Positions 1 to 5,011 of a DNA stretch of 5,011 bases are shown here, piece by piece; position 1 is the stretch's first letter, and every line of letters starts with the position of its first letter. This DNA is from an uncultured Dehalococcoidia bacterium. GTDB taxonomy: Bacteria > Chloroflexota > Dehalococcoidia > Tepidiformales > Tepidiformaceae. The stretch lies in NCBI GenBank assembly GCA_937954195.1, contig CALFYR010000314.1:1-5011 (forward strand), written 5' to 3'. The position numbers and the translations under genes are program-made. The notes beneath the pieces are model-generated. The model ran no database searches and was not told where the DNA came from. It worked only from the letters and a program-made list of their open reading frames with translations.

Positions 1-304
1 AGGTCTGTGGCGACATTGTGGCTACCGGGGCGGCCTGGCGTGCCTGGGGGCGTTCGGCGGCGCGTCGGATCTGGGCCTCGTAGGAGTCGTGTTCGTATTC
101 ATCGTCGTCGGATTCGAACACGGGATCCGGTTCGGGCTCAGGTTCCGGTTCGGGGGCGCGCCGGGGTGGTGGTGGCGCGGGGGTGCGCTCTGGTTCGCGG
201 GCGGCGGGCGCCGGCGCGGGCGCGGCTTCCTCGGCAGGGGCGGTGGCGGCGCCACCGAAGAGGGCATCGAGCCCACGTCCTAGGCCACGTTTTGGTTGCG
301 TCAT
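1..304 (-). CDS. parB: ParB/Spo0J chromosome-partitioning protein, N-terminal part (runs off the window edge)
   Basis: This is the start of ParB, the CTP-dependent clamp that loads at parS sites near the origin and works with ParA to segregate chromosomes. The frame opens at ATG (304-302) and stays open to base 1, giving 101 residues and no stop. Residues 5-18 read KRGLGRGLDALFGG, the basic N-terminal motif typical of chromosomal ParB, which in the family stimulates the ParA ATPase. Residues 19-101 are low complexity: Ala/Pro-rich, then a PEPEPEPEPDP run (about 51-61), an acidic patch with DDDE (66-69), then a mixed charged stretch. The ParB/Srx-like CTPase domain usually begins earlier than this and has not started by residue 101, so the spacer is long. 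The start overlaps the parA stop as ATGA and has AGGAG 7 nt upstream. The identification rests on the N-terminal motif plus the position right after parA; the DNA-binding domain is outside the window. Confidence 0.9.
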   Translation of the reverse strand, partial: MTQPKRGLGRGLDALFGGAATAPAEEAAPAPAPAAREPERTPAPPPPRRAPEPEPEPEPDPVFESDDDEYEHDSYEAQIRRAAERPQARQAAPVATMSPQT

Positions 305-1071
305 ACAGCTGCTCCTACGCGTTCCAGAAGTTCTGAGGCGACGGCGTCGTAGGCGGTGGCCGCGCGGCCACCCGGGTCGTAGACAAAGATCGATTGCCCG
401 TGGCTCGGCGCCTCACTCAGGCGCACCGACCGCGGGATGATGGTTGTAAACGTCTGCGGGAAGTGGTTGCGGACCTCGTCCACCACCTGCTGAGCGAGCC
501 TCGTCCGCGCGTCGAACATCGTCAGCACCACGCCCAACACGTGCAGCGCCGGGTTCAGGTTCCGCTTCACCAGTTCCAGCGTTTCCATCAGGCGGCTCAA
601 TCCCTCGAGCGCCATGTATTCGCACTGCACCGGGATCACCACGCTCTCGCTCGCGCTCAGCGCGTTAATCGTCAGCAGCCCCAGCGAAGGCGGGCAGTCG
701 ATGAGCACCCAGTCGTAGCGGTCCTTCACGGCGGCGATGGCGTTCGTCAGGCGCCGTTCCCGCGCGAGCACCGGCACCAGCTCCACTTCGGCGCCCGAAA
801 GCTCGGCCGAAGAAGGCACCAGGTCGATGCCTTCCGCCTCCACCCGCACGATGCATTCCGTCATCGGCGTCTCGTCCAGGATGGCGTCGTAGATGCCCGG
901 CGAATCTCCGCCGGCCACGCCCAGCGCACTGGTCGCGTTCGCCTGCGGGTCCAGGTCGATCAGCAGCACGCGCTGCCCGCGCCTCCCCAGCCCGACGGCG
1001 AGGGAAACCGCGGTGGTGGTCTTTCCGACCCCACCTTTCTGGTTCACGAGCGAAACAATGAGTGCTGACAT
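301..1071 (-). CDS. parA: ParA/Soj chromosome-partitioning ATPase
   Basis: ParA is a deviant Walker ATPase that binds the nucleoid as an ATP dimer and is released by ParB, driving origin segregation; Soj-type members can also regulate replication initiation. The protein is 256 aa, the normal size for chromosomal ParA without the N-terminal HTH domain of plasmid ParA. Visible motifs: deviant Walker A KGGVGKTTT (12-20, signature Lys12, Lys17), A' motif LLIDLDPQ (36-43), Walker B WVLIDCPPS (121-129, Asp125), and the Soj-like C-terminal stretches RLSEAPSHGQSI (217-228) and DPGGRAATAY (232-241). Start choice: ATG at 1071-1069 has GGGAGG 7 nt upstream. A GTG one codon earlier (1074) has only 4 nt spacing, so I prefer the ATG. 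Either start overlaps the kinase stop (TGATG or GTGA). The stop overlaps the parB start as ATGA. All catalytic residues appear intact. Confidence 0.97.
   Translation of the reverse strand: MSALIVSLVNQKGGVGKTTTAVSLAVGLGRRGQRVLLIDLDPQANATSALGVAGGDSPGIYDAILDETPMTECIVRVEAEGIDLVPSSAELSGAEVELVPVLARERRLTNAIAAVKDRYDWVLIDCPPSLGLLTINALSASESVVIPVQCEYMALEGLSRLMETLELVKRNLNPALHVLGVVLTMFDARTRLAQQVVDEVRNHFPQTFTTIIPRSVRLSEAPSHGQSIFVYDPGGRAATAYDAVASELLERVGAAV
312..316 (-). promoter_or_regulatory. Ribosome binding site of parB
   Basis: AGGAG lies 7 nt upstream of the parB ATG and inside the last codons of parA. It fixes the parB start and, with the ATGA stop-start overlap, suggests that parB can both recruit ribosomes itself and receive them from parA. 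Confidence 0.7.
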
Positions 1072-1904
1072 CACGCCGCCTCCCTGGTCATCCGTGCTTC
1101 GATTTCTGCGCGGTCCGCAATCCCGGCCAGGCCGGGACGTTCAACCGCGAGGGCGCCTGCCGCAAGCGCGAACTGCATCGCCTGCTCCAGGCTCTCGGTT
1201 TCTGTGAGGCGCACCATGAAGGCGGTTGCGAAGCAATCGCCCGCTCCGGTCGGTTCAACCGGGTTCGCTGGAAGGGCTGCCCAATGTTGCGTCGTTCCAT
1301 CCAGTTCGAACAGTGTAGCGCCATTGTAGCCACGCGTCAGGACAGCCACCGTCGATCGCGCGGCCAGCCCTCGCGCCAGCCCCTCTGGATCGGCCGTGTC
1401 TTCCTCGCTGAAAAACGTAATCCATCCCGCCCGCGCCATCCTCGCGCACGCGCCTAGCGGGTTCGCCCGCGGGACCACTCGGTGGTCGTCGGTCACGCTG
1501 CGAAGCGTCCCCTGCAGCGAAACCCCAACGATCGCGCCTTTGAACCGCAACGGCGCTTTCGCGAACTCGTGGAAGGCCGGCGCGTAAAACACCAGGTCGA
1601 ACGTTTCACCGGGTCTCAGCACGGGCAGCAATTCGAGCGGCGACCCTGTGGCAAGCAGCAGCTGCGTGCGGTGCCCACGTTCGTCGTACGTGTTCGCGTA
1701 CCGTGGCAGCACCCCGTCTGCGGACCGCACGTCCAATCCTTCAAGCACCGAACGGTCGAACGCAGGTTCGAGCGAAGTCACCAGGGTCACGTCGCCACCA
1801 AGGGCCTGGGCCATGCGGGCGGAAAAGAGCGCGGGACCACCGGGCGCCCAGCCACCGTCAGAGGCTCGGTCGAGGGCTACGTTGCCGGCTACCAGTACGC
1901 GCGT
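1071..1904 (-). CDS. PfkB-family (ribokinase-like) carbohydrate kinase, substrate unknown, probable ACG start
   Basis: PfkB-family kinases transfer phosphate from ATP to a sugar or related small molecule; the substrate here cannot be read from sequence. From the proposed start the protein is 277 aa, slightly short for the family (about 300). Residues 2-11 (RVLVAGNVAL) form the first beta strand. PGGPALFSA (21-29) is the N-terminal Gly-Gly substrate-lid motif. FSEED (165-169) sits where many members have NxxE. LTRGYNGATLF (189-199) and EPTGAGD (217-223) are the nucleotide and anion-hole motifs, with Asp223 the expected catalytic base; the usual DTxGAGD begins with Glu here. The only canonical upstream start is ATG 1994, which overlaps jag by 65 nt, has no Shine-Dalgarno and adds 30 residues that look non-homologous. 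GAGGAGGG stands 8 nt before ACG at 1904-1902, exactly where the fold begins. The stop overlaps the parA start. From memory, the style resembles an uncharacterised PfkB subfamily with GGxxxYAA and SEED motifs. Confidence 0.87.
   Translation of the reverse strand, partial: TRVLVAGNVALDRASDGGWAPGGPALFSARMAQALGGDVTLVTSLEPAFDRSVLEGLDVRSADGVLPRYANTYDERGHRTQLLLATGSPLELLPVLRPGETFDLVFYAPAFHEFAKAPLRFKGAIVGVSLQGTLRSVTDDHRVVPRANPLGACARMARAGWITFFSEEDTADPEGLARGLAARSTVAVLTRGYNGATLFELDGTTQHWAALPANPVEPTGAGDCFATAFMVRLTETESLEQAMQFALAAGALAVERPGLAGIADRAEIEARMTREAA
1079..1084 (-). promoter_or_regulatory. Ribosome binding site of parA
   Basis: GGGAGG lies within the last codons of the upstream kinase gene. Its spacing is 7 nt to the ATG at 1071 and 4 nt to the GTG at 1074, which favours the ATG as the main start. 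Confidence 0.65.
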
Positions 1905-1911
1905 CTTCCTA

Positions 1912-1919
1912 CCCTCCTC
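1912..1919 (-). promoter_or_regulatory. Strong Shine-Dalgarno before the ACG codon of the kinase gene
   Basis: GAGGAGGG is the best ribosome binding site in the window. It sits just after the jag stop (TAA, 1932-1930) and leaves 8 nt before ACG at 1904. No ATG, GTG or TTG in the kinase frame lies at a usable distance; the next canonical codons in frame are an in-frame CTG 16 nt away and an ATG (1814) that would remove the Gly-Gly motif. Confidence 0.65.
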
Positions 1920-1929
1920 GCGGCGCGTA

Positions 1930-3015
1930 TTAACGCCGCGGGCTGATGACCACCTTGCGGTTTTCCCCGTCGCCGATGCTGTTGGTCTCCACATCGGGGT
2001 CGTCAGCGAACGTTATGTGCACTAGCCGGCGCTCAGCTGCGCTCATGGGCTCCAGCGTGATCGGGTTGCCAGATTCACGAACCCGGTCGCCCATCCGCTT
2101 GGCCAGCGCCACGATGCGTTCTTCGTTCCGGTGGCGGTAATGCTCGACGTCGATGGTCACGCCGCCCTTGCCGGGATGCTTCCGGTTCAGGATCAGGTTC
2201 ACCAGGTACTGCAGTGCCACCAGCGTGTCGCCCCGTCGGCCGATGAGCAGTCCGAGGTCCTCGCCCTTGATGTCGATGACTGCCAGCACCGTGCCGAGGC
2301 CGTCGCCGGGCGTCAGCGGCTCGCGGATCGAAATTTCCGCGTCGATTCCCAGGATCCGGAGGATGTCGTCGACCGTCTGAGCCGCCGTATCCACTTCAGG
2401 CGCGTTGATATCCGGGTCAACCTCCGGCAGTGGCTCCTGATCGCGGCTCCTGCGCGGCTCACGGCGTTCTGGGCGTGGTGCGCGTTCGCCGTTCTCGGCG
2501 GTCGCCCCTCCGCGTCCACGGCCTCCCCGCGTGCGGCGGCCTCCGGTCCCTTCGGAACTCGTTGCTCCTCCAGCCTGTGAGCCACCCCGGCCTCCACCTG
2601 AAGGCCGAAGGAAGTCGGCATCAGTCAGCTTCGGCATAACCGGTTCGACACTGCCCCCGCCACGGGAACCACCGCCGCCCCGCCGGCCCCCGCCACCTTC
2701 GCGGCGCTGACCTTGCCCCTGGGATTGTCCCTGGCCACGGGAACGCCCGCCGCCATCCCTTCGTTGGCCCCCGCCGCCCTGTTGGCCGCGCGGTATGCGC
2801 GTATCCGGCGGTGCGGCGGGTGCTGACCTGCGCTCTGAAGGCGAAAGCCGCGTGACGCGTACCACTGCGTCCTTCGCGCCGCGACCGAACAGGCCGCCGC
2901 GTTTCCCTTCGTCGAGCACGGTGAATTCCACCTCGTCTCGGGTGGCGTTGAGTTTGGCGAGCGCCCCTTTAAGGGCGTCTTCGACGGTTTTGCCGCTTGC
3001 TTCGGCCTGGTCCAT
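1930..3015 (-). CDS. jag: Jag / KhpB (EloR, SpoIIIJ-associated) KH-R3H RNA-binding protein with long Arg/Gly-rich linker
   Basis: Jag/KhpB is a cytoplasmic RNA-binding protein, usually encoded next to yidC, that in Gram-positive bacteria takes part in post-transcriptional control of cell elongation and division. The 361-aa protein has the full domain order. Jag_N covers residues 5-55, with the conserved turn GGLFGRG (40-46). A disordered linker covers about 60-210. The KH domain spans about 212-292, with the GxxG loop GRRG (259-262). The R3H domain spans about 293-361, with Arg329-x3-His333 (RRLVH). The linker is unusually long and basic, with many RGG/GRG steps (76-122 and 142-170) and QGQ repeats, so the protein is longer than the roughly 200-300 aa common in the family. 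Start ATG 3015 has GAGGA 6 nt upstream. The first 47 nt overlap the 3' end of yidC, and the stop lies 25 nt before the proposed kinase start. Confidence 0.95.
   Translation of the reverse strand: MDQAEASGKTVEDALKGALAKLNATRDEVEFTVLDEGKRGGLFGRGAKDAVVRVTRLSPSERRSAPAAPPDTRIPRGQQGGGGQRRDGGGRSRGQGQSQGQGQRREGGGGRRGGGGSRGGGSVEPVMPKLTDADFLRPSGGGRGGSQAGGATSSEGTGGRRTRGGRGRGGATAENGERAPRPERREPRRSRDQEPLPEVDPDINAPEVDTAAQTVDDILRILGIDAEISIREPLTPGDGLGTVLAVIDIKGEDLGLLIGRRGDTLVALQYLVNLILNRKHPGKGGVTIDVEHYRHRNEERIVALAKRMGDRVRESGNPITLEPMSAAERRLVHITFADDPDVETNSIGDGENRKVVISPRR
2440..2796 (-). other. Low-complexity segment of jag encoding a Gly/Arg-rich disordered linker
   Basis: This segment covers Jag residues about 74-192. 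It is dominated by Gly, Arg and Gln (first part, about 76-122) and by Gly, Arg, Ser and Thr (second part, about 140-170), followed by a charged Arg/Glu/Pro stretch. A short conserved-looking island, MPKLTDADFLRP (127-138), sits between the two Gly/Arg blocks. The DNA is irregular at codon level and not a clean tandem repeat. Confidence 0.8.
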
Positions 3016-3829
3016 TTGCGGTCCTCAATTCTCGGGAGGAGGTAACTGCGGCAGCCGGTGACGCGGCCGGCTCTGCCGGAGATTGTGATGGCAGGTTCCG
3101 CACTTTGAGCAGGGGCTCGATCTTCAGTGCCGGGAACCCATAGGTCAGGACGTTGAATACCACGCCCACGATGGAGTTCACCACCCAGTACAGGCTCACG
3201 CCACTCGGAAATTGCAGCGCGAAGAACGCGAACATGATCGGCAGCATGATCGTCATCATTTGCTGCTGCGCCCGAGCACGTTCGTCCGTCGAGACGATCA
3301 CCGTGGTCTTCGACTGCGCCCACGTCGTTGCGCCCACGAGGATGACGAAGATGAGGTTCGGCTCCCGCAAGTCGAACCCAATGAAATGCTCCTCCAAAGG
3401 CAGCGCCGTTTGCAGGAACGACCAATCGTAAACGTGGCCGGCCAGCTTCTCGAGCGCTTCCGGCGAGTTCGGGAGCGCGATCCGGACCGCGTTATACAGC
3501 GCAATCAGGATCGGGAACTGCAGCAACATCGGCCCCAGGCACCCGGTCAGCGGGTTCGCACCCGATTCCCGGTAGATCTTCATCATCTCTTCCTGGCGCC
3601 GCTTCGGGTCGCTGTACTTCTTGTTGATCTCCTGGATCTTCGGTTGCAGCGCCTGCAGCGATTTCGTCGCGTTCAACTGCCGGAGCGTCAGCGGGAACGT
3701 GGCGAGCCTGATGAGGATGGTGAACGCGATGATCGCGAGACCGAAGCTGTTGAACAGCACGTTGTTCAGGATGACCAGGAGATTGATCATCGGGTTCAAC
3801 AGGCCGAGCGTGAACAGGTCGCCGATCAC
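2969..3829 (-). CDS. yidC: YidC/Oxa1-family membrane protein insertase
   Basis: YidC inserts and folds membrane proteins, alone or with SecYEG. This 286-aa form has no large periplasmic P1 domain and no lipoprotein signal, so it resembles the minimal Gram-positive/organellar core. The first conserved membrane helix (about 29-48) carries the hydrophilic-groove arginine in TILIRLATFPL (Arg41). A cytoplasmic helical hairpin follows (about 53-90, KIQEINKKYSDPKRRQEEMM). Then come GCLGPMLLQFPILIALYNAVR (96-116), a third helix (about 157-173), and the last two (about 194-207 and 211-233) with the family pattern FPSGVSLYWVVNS (207-219). The tail ends in a strongly basic RSKRQNRRRRP, suited to ribosome contact. 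The start is GTG at 3829, overlapping the stop of the lipoprotein gene as GTGA; only a weak GGTGA-like Shine-Dalgarno precedes it, so translational coupling is likely. The last 47 nt overlap jag. Confidence 0.96.
   Translation of the reverse strand: MIGDLFTLGLLNPMINLLVILNNVLFNSFGLAIIAFTILIRLATFPLTLRQLNATKSLQALQPKIQEINKKYSDPKRRQEEMMKIYRESGANPLTGCLGPMLLQFPILIALYNAVRIALPNSPEALEKLAGHVYDWSFLQTALPLEEHFIGFDLREPNLIFVILVGATTWAQSKTTVIVSTDERARAQQQMMTIMLPIMFAFFALQFPSGVSLYWVVNSIVGVVFNVLTYGFPALKIEPLLKVRNLPSQSPAEPAASPAAAVTSSRELRTANGPGRSKRQNRRRRP
3022..3026 (-). promoter_or_regulatory. Ribosome binding site of jag
   Basis: GAGGA lies inside the yidC coding region, 6 nt before the jag ATG. It supports initiation within yidC and so the 47-nt overlap. 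Confidence 0.7.
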
Positions 3830-4974
3830 CGCTTCACCCCGCTGACATCAATCTCCACGACCGAGCGATTCGCCGGGTTCGCTCGGTACAGGTTACCGCG
3901 TGTCGTGAGTATGTAGGCGAAGCCATCCCCGCCGTTCACAACATCAGCGCGCACGGTGCCCCCATCGATAGGCACGGTATTGAGGACTTCTCCCGTACTG
4001 GCATCGATGAAGGTGACGATTGGCGCCCGGTCCGCGATCACCACCACGCCATCCACCACCGCGGCGCCAGCTTTGATGCGGTCATCGCCAAGTTCGGCAG
4101 GAGGCCACAGCTCTCCTGCTGGCACCGAAGTTATGTCAAGACCGTACACCGCTCCACCGAAGTCTCCGAAGTACACTCGTTCCCCATCGATACCCGGGGT
4201 GGTCCATACCCAATCCGCCGCGCGGTAGTCGGTGAGCGCCTCGCCAGACTCGGCGTCCAGGATGTACACGTGCCTATCGATGCTCGTCAGGAACAACCGT
4301 CCGTCGCCAAGGTCAATGACCTCCGGGATGGCGCCGTTAGCCTCGAATGGGGCATCCCAGGCCTCCGAGCGGTCGGCCAGGTTCAGAGCGTGTAGCTCTC
4401 CCGTCATCGTCGCCACGTAGAGCACGCCATCGCGGACCACCGGCGTCGCCCAGATGCCGCCATCGAACGACATCGGTTCTTCCCAGCCAGGGGCCGCCGC
4501 TCCATCGTCAGCGTTCCACGCGTAGAGCTTGCCTTCCGTACTCCCGAAATAGAGCACGCCATCAGCGAGCGCCAGGCCGCCGGCGAGGTCTCCGGTAACC
4601 CGGTTTGAGTTCGTTTCGCCAGGTAGAGGCCAGATCGGACGTCCATCCTCGGCATCAAGGGCGAAAACGCCTGCCTCGTACGTCGTGAAGTACACCACGC
4701 CGTCCTCGACGACCGGCGCGCCATAGAGCGCCTCCGGCTCGATGTCTTTGTCCGACTCAAGGTCGTTGTCCGGGAAGGTCCACACGGCGCTGGCCACGTT
4801 CGCGTCGGAGAGCTCGACACGTGCCAGGTACCCCTTGTTCGTCGAGAGGTAGATGTCCTCCCCGTCGATGACAGGCGCGGCCCAACCGTCGGGGCTAGAT
4901 ACGCCCACGCAGGAGGCAAGGAGCGGGATCAGAAGGAGAACGGCTCCCAGGAGGGGAGCGCGGCGTAGATTCAC
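3826..4974 (-). CDS. PQQ-repeat / BamB-like eight-bladed beta-propeller lipoprotein
   Basis: This is a 382-aa exported lipoprotein predicted to act on the outer face of the membrane. Residues 1-22 form a lipoprotein signal peptide: NLRR, a hydrophobic core, and lipobox LASC with Cys22. The rest is a chain of PQQ-type propeller blades. I count eight, beginning near residues 31, 84, 132, 175, 215, 258, 302 and 342, each with a pattern such as APVVEDGVVYF...GVFALDAEDG. Eight blades and the lipid anchor match BamB (YfgL) architecture, but nothing shows PQQ binding or a BAM complex; the propeller is probably a protein-interaction scaffold. The start is GTG 4974, chosen because it puts the signal peptide at the N-terminus and no other start precedes it in frame before the window edge. 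No clear Shine-Dalgarno is seen. The GTGA overlap with yidC suggests a role in membrane protein or envelope assembly, which is an inference. Confidence 0.9.
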   Translation of the reverse strand: MNLRRAPLLGAVLLLIPLLASCVGVSSPDGWAAPVIDGEDIYLSTNKGYLARVELSDANVASAVWTFPDNDLESDKDIEPEALYGAPVVEDGVVYFTTYEAGVFALDAEDGRPIWPLPGETNSNRVTGDLAGGLALADGVLYFGSTEGKLYAWNADDGAAAPGWEEPMSFDGGIWATPVVRDGVLYVATMTGELHALNLADRSEAWDAPFEANGAIPEVIDLGDGRLFLTSIDRHVYILDAESGEALTDYRAADWVWTTPGIDGERVYFGDFGGAVYGLDITSVPAGELWPPAELGDDRIKAGAAVVDGVVVIADRAPIVTFIDASTGEVLNTVPIDGGTVRADVVNGGDGFAYILTTRGNLYRANPANRSVVEIDVSGVKR

Positions 4975-5011
4975 CCCGGCATGGTACCAGTGCTTCGACT
5001 TATGGGGAGTG

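Noticed and set aside
22..276. 84-aa minus-strand frame with Pro/Arg/Asn-rich sequence
   Set aside because: It is an alternative frame of the low-complexity ParB spacer; the ParB frame has the KRGLGRGLDALF motif and a proper start with Shine-Dalgarno.
394..1068. 224-aa plus-strand reading frame opposite parA
   Set aside because: Rich in Arg, His and Gln, as expected for the antisense of a high-GC gene; no recognisable domain, and the opposite strand encodes a complete ParA with all motifs.
1930..3015. DnaA boxes or an origin inside the block, suggested by the origin-proximal gene set
   Set aside because: Scanning by eye I saw no TTATCCACA-type box or AT-rich unwinding region; the window is nearly all coding. 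An origin may lie nearby but outside.
2625..3425. 266-aa minus-strand frame across yidC and jag
   Set aside because: Lies in a third frame over two well-identified genes and has no recognisable motif; a composition artefact.
3212..3916. 234-aa plus-strand reading frame opposite yidC
   Set aside because: Arg/Glu/Gln/Asp-rich antisense shadow of a membrane protein gene; no domain, and it crosses the yidC/lipoprotein junction.
535..4825. CACGTG hexamers (near 537, 4266 and 4816) as possible parS cores
   Set aside because: parS is a 16-bp palindrome with GTTTC/GAAAC arms around the core; none of these has the arms, so no parS is supported in this window.

Overview
This is a GC-rich bacterial chromosomal window. 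All six genes lie on the minus strand in one tightly packed block, so transcription runs from high to low coordinates. Read in that direction they are: an eight-bladed PQQ/BamB-like beta-propeller lipoprotein, the membrane insertase YidC (Gram-positive/Oxa1 type, without a large periplasmic domain), the KH-R3H RNA-binding protein Jag (KhpB/EloR), a PfkB-family carbohydrate kinase, the chromosome-partitioning ATPase ParA (Soj), and the N-terminal 101 residues of ParB (Spo0J), which runs off the low-coordinate edge. No stretch over 300 bases lacks a gene, and I see no RNA gene, mobile element, CRISPR array or terminator.

The set yidC-jag-...-parA-parB is the classic neighbourhood next to the replication origin in many bacteria. 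The usual members between jag and parA (mnmE, mnmG, rsmG) are absent here and a sugar-kinase-like gene sits in their place. The high GC, the short YidC, and a propeller lipoprotein directly before yidC suggest Chloroflexota (perhaps a Dehalococcoidia-like lineage) or another deep-branching group. That placement is an inference from recalled gene order and protein style, not something the sequence proves.

The junctions are very tight: GTGA overlap (lipoprotein/yidC), 47-nt overlap (yidC/jag), about 25-nt gap (jag/kinase, if the proposed ACG start is right), GTGA or TGATG overlap (kinase/parA) and ATGA overlap (parA/parB). This points to a single operon with translational coupling, whose promoter lies beyond the high-coordinate edge. 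Functionally the block joins membrane protein insertion (lipoprotein, YidC), RNA binding linked to envelope or division control (Jag) and origin segregation (ParA-ParB); the kinase's role is unknown.

The points most worth a second look are the kinase start (a strong Shine-Dalgarno placed before an ACG codon, with no good canonical start), the arginine/glycine-rich linker of about 115 residues in Jag, the BamB-like lipoprotein coupled to a Gram-positive-type YidC, and the long Pro/Ala/Glu-rich spacer at the ParB N-terminus. I found no clear evidence of a wholly new system.
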